Notes: a model not told the origin generated them from the letters alone. A stretch of 64,000 bases of DNA from Sporosarcina luteola (GCF_023715585.1 NZ_JAMBOK010000001.1:1302001-1366000), one strand, 5' to 3'. Counted from the first letter of the stretch, positions 28,034 through 37,151 are shown. Program-made: numbers and translations.

Positions 28034-28341
28034 TGGGACCGACCTATTGGTGGATGCTCTTCGGAATGGCGCTCGTCACCTACATCCCGCGGATGGTGCC
28101 ACTGACATTCCTTGACGGAAAGGAACTGCCTCCGATTGTCAGCGGCGTCCTCAGCAACATCCCATACGCCGTACTCGGGGCACTCATCTTCCCGGCAATC
28201 ATCTTCGTCCAGGAAGGCAATATCCTTTTCGGCATCATCGGCGTTGCGACCGCCTTCCTGATCGCTATTCTCGGCGGCGGCGTCATGCCAGTCGTCCTCG
28301 GCACAATCGGCGTTCTCGCCATCTACAGCTTTTTTATGTAA
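28033..28341 (+). CDS. azlD: AzlD family branched-chain amino acid exporter subunit
   Basis: 102 residues, four helices, with the AzlD pattern WWMLFGMALVTYIPRMVPL, LSNIPYAVLGALIFP and the final GTIGVLAIYSFFM. It shares one base with the azlC stop codon, and GGAGGAA precedes the ATG. The two proteins form the BrnFE/AzlCD exporter. No plus-strand terminator is obvious; the hairpin at 28412-28435 has its T run on the other strand. Confidence 0.9.
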   Translation: MGPTYWWMLFGMALVTYIPRMVPLTFLDGKELPPIVSGVLSNIPYAVLGALIFPAIIFVQEGNILFGIIGVATAFLIAILGGGVMPVVLGTIGVLAIYSFFM

Positions 28342-28406
28342 TTCTTTTTTTGAATCGCGTCAACGTGCGTGGATGCTTCGCCATCCCTAATTCGTCCGCA
28401 CCCACC

Positions 28407-28435
28407 AAAAAGGCCGCCCCATAACTGGAGCGGCC
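28407..28435 (-). terminator. Terminator of csbA
   Basis: GGCCGCCCC (28412-28420) pairs with GGAGCGGCC (28427-28435); Ts follow on the minus strand, ten bases past the csbA stop. Confidence 0.8.
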
Positions 28436-28445
28436 CTATCCATAT

Positions 28446-28709
28446 TTATTCATCCACTTCATCGCCAAGCCTTCTTGCCTTCTTCACCATCCTTGTCGCA
28501 TACCAGAAGCCGACCGTCAGCGAAAGTGCATCCGCCGCATACAGGATCCAGTTATGTGTATACCCTGCGTACACCGACGCTGCGATGAGCGCAATCGTCA
28601 GCGCAAGCCCGACGAAATGATGGAATGTGACACGCGTGAAAAACACGACGAGCAATCCCGGCAGGAACAAGGCGAGCATCAATTTCGTTTCCAATGTAGC
28701 GATATCCAT
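28446..28709 (-). CDS. csbA: DUF2198 family membrane protein CsbA
   Basis: 87 residues from the ATG at 28709, with three to four helices (LMLALFLPGLLVVFFTRVTF, FVGLALTIALIAASVYAGY, ILYAADALSLTVGFWYA). FTRVTFHHFVG and the position beside minJ and ctpB match CsbA, a general-stress membrane protein of B. subtilis. A longer open frame starting 39 codons upstream runs through repeat DNA and has no ribosome-binding site; GGAAGG and GGTG precede the chosen ATG. Function is unknown. Confidence 0.82.
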   Translation of the reverse strand: MDIATLETKLMLALFLPGLLVVFFTRVTFHHFVGLALTIALIAASVYAGYTHNWILYAADALSLTVGFWYATRMVKKARRLGDEVDE

Positions 28710-28811
28710 TTTACACCAAACCTTCCGAATGAAATCAAATACGCCTTGGCGTATTTGCGTCCAGATTTTTTCGAGCTTGAGGCCTACACGAAGTAGGTCA
28801 TGCAGTCGTTG

Positions 28812-28874
28812 CGAATCGAACAGCAAAGTGTTCGATTTGCCGTATTTCTGCGCGTTCTTTGCAGAAATTAAGGC
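28812..28874. repeat. Dispersed mosaic repeat, copy D (interior only)
   Basis: A 63-bp piece matching the interior of copies A, B and E in opposite orientation: TCGAACAGCAAAGTGTTCGA stem, then TTTGCCGTATTTCTGCG and CTTTGCAGAAATTAAGGCA. The usual inverted ends are absent. A nearby palindrome AATACGCCTTGGCGTATT (28739-28756) is not part of it. Confidence 0.65.
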
Positions 28875-28942
28875 ACTTGTCGCGTCCTTAGACTGCCTTC
28901 CTAAGCACCTCTAAAAATCTGTGACATCCGCCGGAGGCTTAG

Positions 28943-28981
28943 CTGAATTCAGCAGAAGTGGAAGACTTTTGCTGAATTCAG
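28943..28981 (-). terminator. Hairpin at the 3' end of minJ
   Basis: CTGAATTCAG is repeated at 28943-28952 and 28972-28981, and an inner AAGT-type stem lies between. It starts eight bases past the minJ stop but lacks a T run, so it may stabilise the mRNA rather than terminate. A similar GCTGAATT hairpin is near 1823-1846. Confidence 0.4.
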
Positions 28982-28988
28982 TATTCAA

Positions 28989-30158
28989 TTAACGGACGAC
29001 TAATAATCCTAACCGATGATGATCATGACGGTAGAGCACTTGTTGCATAAGCCGCACTTCACCGTCCCGGCCGATCACTTGCAGTCGGCAATGGGCCGCG
29101 TTCACTTGAATCGCATCGTACAATTCCTTTTCATTCGAAACTTTAATGCCATTGACCTTCCGGATGCACTCCCCTGGAACCAACCCGAGTTTTTCACCCG
29201 GGGAGTCCGGCAAGATGCCAGCGATGATGACACCGGCGGATTGAGGTGCAGCCGCAAATCCTCCTTTTCGTTCCCGTACAGCGACAAGGATGGAGAGCAT
29301 CACTCTGCCGACAACGCCGATAAGTAGCGCTGCCCACCCGAGGATCGGCATCCACCATGCAAATGCGCCGACCACAACGACTACAACGCCGATTGACGTG
29401 AGTGCTTGTCCGATTTTCGGAAAGAGAATATCCGGAAAACTTGCTCGTGCGACTTGCGAAAAACCGATTACAACCGGCACAGGGAGAAAACTGAACGCGG
29501 TTGCTCCTAGTGTAAATTGCGGCCAATATGGCGCGATTCCCGACAGGAACTCCCCAGGCACTAAAAACACGATCGGCAAAAGCCAGAGCCGCTTGGATTT
29601 ATAGGCAGCGGCCCGCAATCCGCGGTTCGTCTTTGTCAAGAAAGGAGATGCGTAAGCGGCAGTATGGCGGCGGACGAGGAATCCTTCGACAATGAGGAAA
29701 AGCCCCGCGATGACCGGAACCGCCAGCGCCATGTCTCCGAACAGATCGACGTCAGCCGGTGTCCACCCGCGATACGCAAAGTCGGTACCCCATTGCTGGA
29801 ATGCATACAAGCCGAAAAATGCGATTGCCGCAAAGTAAATCGGCGATGCTGTTTGATAATAGAAGGAGATCATCGATAATATGGCGACTGCAGAGAATAG
29901 CGCAATCCAGATAATATCGACGGTCAAGCCGATTCCCGATATGACGATTGATAGGATCAATGCCGGCAGCCATGATTCAGCAAGCAGCCTTCTCATTTCC
30001 GTCAAGCCGGGGTGAAGCCGCACAAGGAAACTGCGCCGCTCCCGCTTCACTCGGAAGTACCCTAACCCGACCGCTGCCACTATAGCAATCAACCAAACGG
30101 GATTCAGGAAAAATAGTGCAATCGCTTGTAACAGATCCATTAGTACTTGTTCACTCAT
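28989..30158 (-). CDS. minJ: Cell-division topology protein MinJ (PDZ membrane protein)
   Basis: 389 residues: about seven to eight N-terminal membrane helices and a cytoplasmic-type PDZ domain at the C-terminus (AGVIIAGILPDSPGEKLGLVPGECIRKVNG, split here as residues 300-390). This layout, the length and the place between csbA and ctpB identify MinJ, which bridges DivIVA and MinD to stop division near the poles in B. subtilis. The ATG at 30158 is preceded by GGTGATG. Transcription reaches it after the ctpB terminator at 30293-30319 only if it has its own promoter, so the gene is probably separate from ctpB. Confidence 0.8.
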   Translation of the reverse strand: MSEQVLMDLLQAIALFFLNPVWLIAIVAAVGLGYFRVKRERRSFLVRLHPGLTEMRRLLAESWLPALILSIVISGIGLTVDIIWIALFSAVAILSMISFYYQTASPIYFAAIAFFGLYAFQQWGTDFAYRGWTPADVDLFGDMALAVPVIAGLFLIVEGFLVRRHTAAYASPFLTKTNRGLRAAAYKSKRLWLLPIVFLVPGEFLSGIAPYWPQFTLGATAFSFLPVPVVIGFSQVARASFPDILFPKIGQALTSIGVVVVVVGAFAWWMPILGWAALLIGVVGRVMLSILVAVRERKGGFAAAPQSAGVIIAGILPDSPGEKLGLVPGECIRKVNGIKVSNEKELYDAIQVNAAHCRLQVIGRDGEVRLMQQVLYRHDHHRLGLLVVR

Positions 30159-30292
30159 CAACCATCACCATCCATCTCCGAAAACATGATTATTCCCTAT
30201 TGTATCAAAAGAAACGGCTTCCGTGTGAGACGGCCGATAAATTTTCTCGAAATTGAATCTTCTTTGCCAGGCAATTACTAGTATTCATAATA

Positions 30293-30319
30293 AAAACACT
30301 CCCTGCGGGTGCAGGGAGT
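30293..30319 (-). terminator. Terminator of ctpB
   Basis: ACTCCCTGC (30298-30306) pairs perfectly with GCAGGGAGT (30311-30319), and T residues follow on the minus strand. Confidence 0.85.
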
Positions 30320-30354
30320 TTGGAGAGTTGGACAGTAATTGAGCCCTGCCCAGT

Positions 30355-31797
30355 TCAGTCATTCAAAATATGGTGCACATAGCCGATTGCGACTTGGAGC
30401 TGTTTGTCGTTCGCCTTGTCTTTACGGTAGCCCTCGACCCGTTCGCGGATGGCCGCGAAGAATTTACGGTCCATGATGCTCTCCGGGGAAACTTTTGCAT
30501 CGACCCGGAATTCGTGTACGGCAACCGCTGTTGACTCGTCGAAGTAGCCGTCATCGCGTTCGAGCTTATAGCCGAGGCCGGACAGGAGCCGTTGTCCATA
30601 AGCGATATCCTCATGGTAATCGCCTGTTGCGTAGACATCCGTCGAGAATCGGATATGCTCGGTGAATAGTTTGCTCTGCTCGGCTTCCAGGTCAGCGGGG
30701 ACGCCTTTTCCATGGATCCATGTCTCTTTCGGCGTCAGCCATTTATGTGTCGACAACTTCATTTCGCCGCCGTTCGACAGCTCCATCGTATCTTGGACGG
30801 TCCCTTTTCCAAAACTGACCTGTCCGATGATGAAGCCCCTTCGCAAGTCTTTCAATGCACCGCTCAACACTTCGCTCGCCGATGCGCTCCCTTTATCCTG
30901 CAGCAGGACGACAGGCATCTTCTTCAGTTTTTCATCGAACTTGAATTTCTCGGAAGGTTCCACTTCGAGCGGCGTCAATTCACCTTTCGCGTTTTGCATA
31001 TAAGCGAAGGTCGAACCATTCTGCAATAAACTTCCGGCAACTTCACCGACTGCCCGCAAATAGCCGCCCGGATTTCCGCGCACATCGATCACTAACGCCT
31101 CGGCGCCGCCTTTGATCATTTCATCGGTCGCCTTTTTCCATTCGGCCGCCGTTTCATCTCCGAACATCGTCAACGCTATGTAACCGAATTTTGTGCCCCT
31201 TTCCTCCATCAATTCAGCTGACACCGTTTTCACCGGTATGACTTCACGCAGCACTTTCAATTCCAGATGCTTATTCAAGTCTGGCCTGTATATCGTCATT
31301 TCCAATGCAGAACCTTCCTTGCCCCGAATTTTCCTGACGACATCCTGCAGCGTTAAACCTCCGAGCGCTTCCCCGTTGATGCGCACGATTTCGTCATAAG
31401 GCTGCAGACCCGCTTTCTCGGCAGGGGACCCTTTGATTGGCGCAACAATGATATACTTGCCGCCTGACCTCGTAATTTCTGCACCGATGCCTACCTTTTC
31501 ACCGGCCAATGACTCCCGGTGCGACTCCGCTTCCTCCTTGGAAAGGTACGTGGAATATGGATCTCCGATGACATCCGCCATGCCGCGCAGCGCCCCTTCG
31601 ATGAGCCTGTCCCCTTCGACCGGATACACCGCTTTCTCCTGAATGATGCTATACGCTTCGTCAATGACCGGGAACGCCCCTTTCATTGCCGAATCCACCC
31701 TTTTTCCTTTATCCGCTGAGCAGCCGTCCAACACTAGAAATACGCCTGCCGCCATTACCGCCAGTATCGCAAAAACTAAAAACCGGCTTCTGCGCAT
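30355..31797 (-). CDS. ctpB: S41 family C-terminal processing peptidase (CtpB-like)
   Basis: About 480 residues. N-terminal helix (FLVFAILAVMAAGVFLVL) with a following Cys (DGCSAD) that could be lipidated; a PDZ domain (GIGAEITRSGGKYIIVAPI, GSPAEKAGLQPYDEIVRING); the S41 protease core with catalytic Ser in KGSASASEVLSGAL and Lys in QVSFGKGTVQ; and a C-terminal peptidoglycan-binding domain. In B. subtilis CtpB cleaves SpoIVFA to activate sigma-K during sporulation. GGAGGAGGG precedes the chosen ATG by nine bases. It lies between minJ and the thioredoxin-like gene; the csbA-minJ-ctpB-ftsXE order is conserved. Confidence 0.87.
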   Translation of the reverse strand: MRRSRFLVFAILAVMAAGVFLVLDGCSADKGKRVDSAMKGAFPVIDEAYSIIQEKAVYPVEGDRLIEGALRGMADVIGDPYSTYLSKEEAESHRESLAGEKVGIGAEITRSGGKYIIVAPIKGSPAEKAGLQPYDEIVRINGEALGGLTLQDVVRKIRGKEGSALEMTIYRPDLNKHLELKVLREVIPVKTVSAELMEERGTKFGYIALTMFGDETAAEWKKATDEMIKGGAEALVIDVRGNPGGYLRAVGEVAGSLLQNGSTFAYMQNAKGELTPLEVEPSEKFKFDEKLKKMPVVLLQDKGSASASEVLSGALKDLRRGFIIGQVSFGKGTVQDTMELSNGGEMKLSTHKWLTPKETWIHGKGVPADLEAEQSKLFTEHIRFSTDVYATGDYHEDIAYGQRLLSGLGYKLERDDGYFDESTAVAVHEFRVDAKVSPESIMDRKFFAAIRERVEGYRKDKANDKQLQVAIGYVHHILND

Positions 31798-31871
31798 CGA
31801 TAACATCCCTCCTCCGTCCACTATATGAACGGAATCGGTCTGTTACGACAACAGAAAACCGGCTTTTATGA

Positions 31872-32471
31872 TTAATCAAGATCGTCTATTAGTGTTTTCA
31901 AGGTCGATTCATCCATTGGACCTTTTACAATTTGAGATATGGTCCCGTCTGTGTTCAGCATGTACGTCGTCGGGATTTGGAACACTTGATACTCTTCCCC
32001 GACAATGCCTGTTTCATCCAACGGAATCTTGAACGTCAACCCGTATGATTCAATAAATTCCTTGACGACTTTCACGCCCCGATTCTCGCTGCTCGTCAAA
32101 TTGACAGCAACGATTTCCACATTATCATCCGCTGCGGAATTCCGGTAGTAATTTTGCATATGCGGCATTTCGGCCTTGCATGGTGGGCACCAAGTCGCCC
32201 AGAAATTAAGGACAACCTTTTTGCCTTTCAGGTCGGATAATTTGAGCTTATCGCCATCCAAAGTTGCCAATTCGAAGTCCGGCGGGAGGTTGCCGAAGCC
32301 CAATCCGACTGTGCCTTCAGCTGCATCGCCATCCACACCATCTTTCGATTCAATCAAGACGCTCGATTTGTCAATCGGATCCGCCTTCTTCACATTCTGG
32401 TTAATCATGATCACGACCATCGATCCGATGAGCAATGCAGCGATTATGTACCCGATCACTTTTTTATTCAT
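31872..32471 (-). CDS. TlpA/ResA-like membrane-anchored thiol-disulfide oxidoreductase
   Basis: 199 residues: an N-terminal membrane anchor (VIGYIIAALLIGSMVVIMI) and an extracytoplasmic thioredoxin fold with WATWCPPCKAEMPHM (C95-P-P-C98) and the cis-Pro region IPTTYML. Such proteins reduce Cys pairs outside the membrane, for example apocytochrome c hemes or sporulation proteins. The ATG overlaps the stop of the upstream membrane-protein gene (ATGA), so the two are coupled and may act together, perhaps with electron supply from the membrane partner. It is not part of a res operon, so I do not name it resA. Confidence 0.85.
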   Translation of the reverse strand: MNKKVIGYIIAALLIGSMVVIMINQNVKKADPIDKSSVLIESKDGVDGDAAEGTVGLGFGNLPPDFELATLDGDKLKLSDLKGKKVVLNFWATWCPPCKAEMPHMQNYYRNSAADDNVEIVAVNLTSSENRGVKVVKEFIESYGLTFKIPLDETGIVGEEYQVFQIPTTYMLNTDGTISQIVKGPMDESTLKTLIDDLD

Positions 32472-33124
32472 CCTGCTTGACCCCCTTCCGTTTGTTCTAT
32501 AGGTTCTTTCAAAAAAAGTACAGCGAAAAACAATCCGATCAATACTGTTACAAGCAGGGGCGGATTCATCAACCCTTTCGGCTGGATGGCTGCGGCAAAG
32601 ACATGTGCCGCTATGAACAGCAACGATAGCATAACAATATGGCTTGCGCTCTGTTCGAGATTATACCAAATGAAAACTAGAAGACTAAGAAAGACGACAG
32701 CCGTTCCGACACGCGCGAAAAGACTTCCTTCATTCAACAATACCATCATCACTTGGAATATGGCTTGGACGGACACCGCGCCTATGAATAAGGCAACGAG
32801 CATATCCTTGTCAATCCGTCTCTTCCGCCAATCAAGCCAAGTCCGGAATCCAACGAAAGACAATCCGAGGATGAACCCCACCAACCCTCCGTTGAAATAA
32901 AGAAGTGCAAACGGTGCATTGATGACAATCTTGAAGTCGGTAATAAGTACAGATAATTTCCAGATGATAATGACATAAAAAATTGCGTCCCCGAACCGGT
33001 TTGCACGCTGTTTACCAAACTTCAGCCGGATAGCAATATATGATAGAACGAATGCAATGATGAGAGCGACCCATGTGGACGGCGCTGTAAGATTTCCGAT
33101 TAAAAACAGTTTAGTGACAGTCAT
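32468..33124 (-). CDS. Polytopic membrane protein coupled to a TlpA-like gene
   Basis: 218 residues with about six to seven hydrophobic segments, for example TWVALIIAFVLSYIAIRL, GGLVGFILGLSFVGF and LLVTVLIGLFFAVLFL. No motif that I recognise; there are no paired Cys, which argues against a CcdA/DsbD-type electron carrier. The N-terminal half (SYIAIRLKFGKQRANRFGDA and FALLYFNGGLVG) loosely recalls prolipoprotein diacylglyceryl transferases, but key residues are not evident. AAAGGGG precedes the ATG. It overlaps the TlpA-like gene by four bases. Confidence 0.7.
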   Translation of the reverse strand: MTVTKLFLIGNLTAPSTWVALIIAFVLSYIAIRLKFGKQRANRFGDAIFYVIIIWKLSVLITDFKIVINAPFALLYFNGGLVGFILGLSFVGFRTWLDWRKRRIDKDMLVALFIGAVSVQAIFQVMMVLLNEGSLFARVGTAVVFLSLLVFIWYNLEQSASHIVMLSLLFIAAHVFAAAIQPKGLMNPPLLVTVLIGLFFAVLFLKEPIEQTEGGQAG

Positions 33125-33245
33125 CCGAGCTTAAACCCCTTTGCTCTTTATATGGTTATGCTAAAGGAAAATGATAAACGGTGCGAGCATCTTGCTTCCA
33201 GTATTGCGGATAGATGGGAAGTCTTTGTGAAGTTTCGCCAATTAT

Positions 33246-33292
33246 AAAAAAGGAACTGCACTTCCAACCGATTGACGGTTGGGTGCAGCTCC
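33246..33292 (-). terminator. Terminator of the M23 peptidase gene
   Basis: GGAACTGCACTTCCAACC pairs with GGTTGGGTGCAGCTCC (33277-33292), giving a long stem; six Ts follow on the minus strand, 12 bases past the stop. Confidence 0.85.
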
Positions 33293-33304
33293 TGAAAGTC
33301 TTAC

Positions 33305-34606
33305 TTAAAATGATACGTATCGTAATGGATTTACGGCGCTTGGACCGGATGCAGTCCAGTTCCCGATGTGCATTTCGAAATGCAAGTGAGGACCTGTGGA
33401 TGCTCCTGTATTGCCGATGGCTCCAATATATGAACCTTTGTCAACGACTTGTCCTGTGCTGACACTGATTTTCGATAAATGTGCATAGACTGTCGTGAAA
33501 ATACCGCCATCTGTTGAATGTGTAATCATGATGACATTCCCGAAGCCGCCCATGCTTCCCGCATAGGAAACAACTCCGTCCCCAGCTGCCACAACCGGCG
33601 TTCCGATTGGTGCTGCAATGTCAGCTCCACGGTGCTGACGCTTCGTACCATAGATCGGGTGCACCCGCCAGCCGAACGAAGAGGTATAAGTTCCATTCGC
33701 AGGTCGCGTCCAGAAGCCATTTGAGACTTGCGGCAATGTGACTGATTTGTTTGCTTTGGCTCTTGCTTTCGCTGCCTCTTCTCTCGCTTTTCGCTTCCGT
33801 TCTGCTTCTTTACGTGCGATTTCCGCAATACGCTTCTGCTCGGCTACTATTTTCTGCTCAAGCTGTGCATCCACTTCGATCGCTTCATGGAATTCTTTTT
33901 CTAATTGTTTCTTTTCTCTTGAAAGCCTTTCCTGCTCAGCTTCCAATTGATCAATTACTCTATTTTTTTCATTTTTCCTTGCTTTCAAGTGCTCTTTCAA
34001 CTTCTCAAGTTTCGCCTTGTTTTCTCTCAACTCTTTTAATTTCTTTTCAACAAGCGCCTTTTCAGCCTCGAGTTGCTCGATATCTTCCTGCTGTCTACGC
34101 ATGATATCGCGGTCTGCGTCCATTAGCGTTGTGACTGTGGAAAAACGGTCGATGAAATCAGCGAAACTGTTTGCACCAAGCAGGACGTCTATGTAATTCA
34201 CATCGTTGCCCTTCACTTGCATCGCCCGCACCCGTTCCCGAAGGACGACGTCTCGTTCAGCGATCTTGTTTTCGAGATCCGCAATGGATTCCTTCAATGC
34301 ATCGACTTCTTCATTTGTTTTGTTGATCTTATCGATGACACGGTTAATGTTTGCATTCGCTTCTTCAATTTCTTTATTCAAATCACTAATCTGCTTCAAG
34401 AACCTCTCAATTTCATTTTCAGTCTTCTTGATTGCATTATCTTTCGTTTCCATATTGGATTTCAGATTGTGCTTTTTCTGCTGATTCTGTTTTTGTTCAT
34501 TCTTCAAATCATTCAATGTGCTTGCCATAGCTCCTGACCCATCTACAATCGAGGTCATCAGGAAGACGATGACAAAACTTGCTGCTATCCATCTACGCTT
34601 GTTCAA
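33305..34606 (-). CDS. Coiled-coil M23 peptidase, FtsEX-linked murein hydrolase (EnvC/PcsB-like)
   Basis: 433 residues: signal peptide (residues 1-29), a long two-part coiled coil (about 30-285) and a C-terminal M23/LytM domain with the zinc ligands in HRGADIAAP and HLHFEMH; both ligand motifs are intact, so it should be catalytically active. It lies directly downstream of ftsX. FtsEX is known to activate coiled-coil cell-wall hydrolases (EnvC in E. coli, PcsB in streptococci, CwlO in Bacillus), so this is the likely FtsEX partner. It starts with TTG about ten bases after AAAGGGGG. A terminator follows. Confidence 0.87.
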   Translation of the reverse strand: MNKRRWIAASFVIVFLMTSIVDGSGAMASTLNDLKNEQKQNQQKKHNLKSNMETKDNAIKKTENEIERFLKQISDLNKEIEEANANINRVIDKINKTNEEVDALKESIADLENKIAERDVVLRERVRAMQVKGNDVNYIDVLLGANSFADFIDRFSTVTTLMDADRDIMRRQQEDIEQLEAEKALVEKKLKELRENKAKLEKLKEHLKARKNEKNRVIDQLEAEQERLSREKKQLEKEFHEAIEVDAQLEQKIVAEQKRIAEIARKEAERKRKAREEAAKARAKANKSVTLPQVSNGFWTRPANGTYTSSFGWRVHPIYGTKRQHRGADIAAPIGTPVVAAGDGVVSYAGSMGGFGNVIMITHSTDGGIFTTVYAHLSKISVSTGQVVDKGSYIGAIGNTGASTGPHLHFEMHIGNWTASGPSAVNPLRYVSF

Positions 34607-34702
34607 CTTCTTATTTCCCCCTTTACACTACTGCTGCAGGTTGATTCGTTCACATCGGCTATCGTCGGGGACTACAGCGTTCCCCTCTTTCGTGACAGCC
34701 AA

Positions 34703-35587
34703 TTAGACTCTAAGAAATTTGCGGACAGACATGAAGCTGCCCCATACTCCGATGAATACGCCCATAAAGAGAAGCAGGCCATTCACTTGAAGAATGAAAG
34801 GTGTTGTATTCAATAATTGGAATAATTCGTTCTGCAATTTTGGCTGCCATTGCGTATACAGCTTGTAATACGAAACGGAAATGACGACCATCGGAATAAT
34901 CGATCCCAGCACGCCAAGCCAAATCCCTTCAAGTACGAATGGAATCCGTACGAAGCCGTTCGTGGCACCTACGAGTTTCATAATCTCGATTTCTCGTCCT
35001 CTCGCAACAATTGTGAGACGGATCGTATTTGAAATTAAGAACATTGCAGTGAATAAAAGTGCCAGAATGAGCACCAATCCAATGTTCCTGCTCATATTGA
35101 GCACATTGAACAATTTCTCGATTTTTCCTTCGCCGTATACGACTTGGTATGTGTAATCGTATGAATCGATCTTTTTAGCGACTTCAGCAGTCTTGTGAGG
35201 ATCGGTCGCTTTTACATAGAGCGCATCTCCTAATGGGTTGCTCTGCTTGTAAAGGTTCAATTCATCTCCGAAGGACTTAATCATTGTTTCCAGTTCTTCG
35301 TCCTTTGTCGCATGGACGACCTCGCTAACACCGGGTGTATTCCGGACCTGCTCTCCCAACGCTTTCACAGCCTCGGCATCTGCCGCCGGATCCGTAATGA
35401 CTTTTATTTCCACATCATTTTCTAGATTATCCGCCAATTGGTTCAAGTTCATCATGATGACGATGAACACACCGACAAGCAGAAGTGTGACGGTAACCGC
35501 ACTGACAGAAGCGAACGTCATCCAGCTGTTCCGGCCGAGGCTTTTCAGGCTTTCTCTGACATGCCGCCCCATCGTCCTAGCTTTCAT
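34703..35587 (-). CDS. ftsX: Cell-division ABC transporter permease FtsX
   Basis: About 294 residues with the FtsX layout: cytoplasmic N-terminus (MGRHVRESLKSLGRN), helix 1 (TFASVSAVTVTLLLVGVFIVI), a large extracellular loop (residues 50-165) that contacts the hydrolase, then three helices in the C-terminal FtsX domain (IRLTIVARGREIEIMKLVGA). The ATG at 35587 overlaps ftsE by 11 bp and follows AAGGAG. A start eight codons earlier lacks a signal. With FtsE it transmits ATP hydrolysis across the membrane to the adjacent M23 protein. Confidence 0.94.
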   Translation of the reverse strand: MKARTMGRHVRESLKSLGRNSWMTFASVSAVTVTLLLVGVFIVIMMNLNQLADNLENDVEIKVITDPAADAEAVKALGEQVRNTPGVSEVVHATKDEELETMIKSFGDELNLYKQSNPLGDALYVKATDPHKTAEVAKKIDSYDYTYQVVYGEGKIEKLFNVLNMSRNIGLVLILALLFTAMFLISNTIRLTIVARGREIEIMKLVGATNGFVRIPFVLEGIWLGVLGSIIPMVVISVSYYKLYTQWQPKLQNELFQLLNTTPFILQVNGLLLFMGVFIGVWGSFMSVRKFLRV

Positions 35588-36263
35588 AACCGTATACTCC
35601 TTCAAATTCATCTCTCGTGATCAATCCGCCTTCGACGACGATGACCCGATGTCTGATTGTATTTACGATCTCTTTATTATGCGTGGCCATGACAATCGTC
35701 GTACCGCGCGCATTGATCTGTTCAAAAATCTTCATGATTTCCCAAGATGTATCCGGGTCCAAATTCCCTGTAGGCTCGTCCGCTATGACGACCTTCGGGA
35801 CATTGACGATCGATCTCGCAATGGAAACCCGTTGCTGCTCGCCGCCCGATAACTCGTTCGGGAACATCCGCGCCTTTTGCGTCAATCCGACAAGCGCCAA
35901 TACATCATTCACTTTTTTGCGGATCTGCTTCGGTGATTCCTCGATCACTTCAAGGGCGAACGCAACATTCTCGTAAACATTCAACTTAGGAAGTAGTTTA
36001 AAGTCTTGGAAAACGACGCCGATCTGCCTTCTCAAGTAAGGGACTCTCTTACTCCGGAGCGTCGCAAGATTAATGCCGTCAATAATGATGTCGCCTTTTG
36101 TCGGGGATTCCTCGCGATACATCATTTTAATGAATGTCGATTTCCCCGCTCCGCTCGGCCCAACGACATAAACAAACTCGCCTCGACCGATTTCGACGTT
36201 GATGCCATTTGCGGCAACGACACCATTCGGGTATTTCTTATAAACGTCTTTCATCACAATCAT
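35577..36263 (-). CDS. ftsE: Cell-division ABC transporter ATPase FtsE
   Basis: 228 residues. Walker A GPSGAGKST (residues 35-43), Q-loop VFQDFKLLP, signature LSGGEQQR, Walker B VVIADEPTG and the H-loop MATHNKEI are all present. The start IVMKDVYKKYPNG is typical of FtsE. AGGTGG precedes the ATG. It heads the ftsE-ftsX-M23 unit. A TATAAT with upstream TG (36315-36323) lies about 55 bp before the start and could be the promoter. The 330-bp gap to cccB shows no gene. Confidence 0.95.
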   Translation of the reverse strand: MIVMKDVYKKYPNGVVAANGINVEIGRGEFVYVVGPSGAGKSTFIKMMYREESPTKGDIIIDGINLATLRSKRVPYLRRQIGVVFQDFKLLPKLNVYENVAFALEVIEESPKQIRKKVNDVLALVGLTQKARMFPNELSGGEQQRVSIARSIVNVPKVVIADEPTGNLDPDTSWEIMKIFEQINARGTTIVMATHNKEIVNTIRHRVIVVEGGLITRDEFEGVYGYES

Positions 36264-36314
36264 GTAAAAACCACCTGAATCATATTGTATTCCGCATTTT
36301 TTGCCGACAGATTG

Positions 36315-36323
36315 ATTATAACA
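36315..36323 (-). promoter_or_regulatory. Possible extended -10 promoter of ftsE
   Basis: On the minus strand TGTTATAAT gives a perfect -10 with the TG extension; no good -35 is present at 16-18 bp. Confidence 0.4.
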
Positions 36324-36544
36324 TGTATAGGCTTGCTAAGTATTACAGATATGTTTCATTTGGCCTGATATAACTCAATAGTCATTTCGGGGTGCCGGCG
36401 AATCGCCGTATGATGCGCCATGTTCCCTTTTCCACTATGAACCTACTTGAATTTCATTTGATATAAACATTGTTTTCAGGGCTTACATTGCATCCCCTTG
36501 TAATATCCATGCAATAGTCCCGGCTTTTTTTCCAATTTATTCAA

Positions 36545-36580
36545 CAAAAAAACGCAAGGTCCCGGTTAGGAGCCATTGCG
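36545..36580 (-). terminator. Terminator of cccB
   Basis: CGCAAGGTCCC pairs with GGAGCCATTGCG across a short loop (36553-36580), and seven Ts follow on the minus strand. Confidence 0.75.
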
Positions 36581-36593
36581 CTTTTCGTATTCC

Positions 36594-36923
36594 TTATTTC
36601 TTTTCTGCAAGCCATTTAGTGACTGCATCCAATTCTTCCCCTTGGATCAAACCACCAGGCATGCCGTTCTGACCGTTTTGAATAATGTTATGAATTTCTT
36701 CTTCGGACAGCTCTGATCCGACGTGCGTCAACGCCGGAGCATTCCCGCGTCCTTCAAGATTGCCTCCATGACAAGTCGCACAGTTGGCTTGGAAAACTTT
36801 GTCCGCATCTACCGCGGCCGTCTCACCGTTTCCGTTGCCGTTGTCTTTTGCATTGTTTCCGCCGCCGCAAGCGCCAAGTACAAGCGCCGCGCCAAACATC
36901 ATTGCTACAAGCTTGTTCTTCAT
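36594..36923 (-). CDS. cccB: Cytochrome c-551 lipoprotein
   Basis: 109 residues: lipoprotein signal peptide with lipobox LGAC (Cys19), a Gly/Asn-rich linker, and a class I c-type cytochrome with CATCH at residues 48-52 for covalent heme and a distal Met in NGQNGMPGG. It is tethered to the outer face of the membrane and carries electrons to a terminal oxidase. GGAGGAA precedes the ATG. The place between ftsE and prfB matches B. subtilis cccB. A 417-bp gap with array 3 lies upstream. Confidence 0.93.
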   Translation of the reverse strand: MKNKLVAMMFGAALVLGACGGGNNAKDNGNGNGETAAVDADKVFQANCATCHGGNLEGRGNAPALTHVGSELSEEEIHNIIQNGQNGMPGGLIQGEELDAVTKWLAEKK

Positions 36924-37151
36924 GTAGTTTCCTCCTTCAATAATTCTCTGCTACATCCCTTAGTATACCAAAGGATCAGGATTATACACCGCAAGGGAAG
37001 GTACCCATTTTTATCAAATTCATGACAAATTGGAAACTTTTTCACTTAACGAATCCATCCCGTTGCCTTTATCTTTTACTATAGACATATATCGGGATTT
37101 CAAACCTTTCCGGTAGAAATGCAAAGTTATTCAAGGTGAGTCATTAGTCCC

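Noticed and set aside
28710..28826. N-terminal extension of CsbA by 39 residues
   Set aside because: It runs into repeat copy D, has no start signal, and CsbA proteins are about 80 residues.
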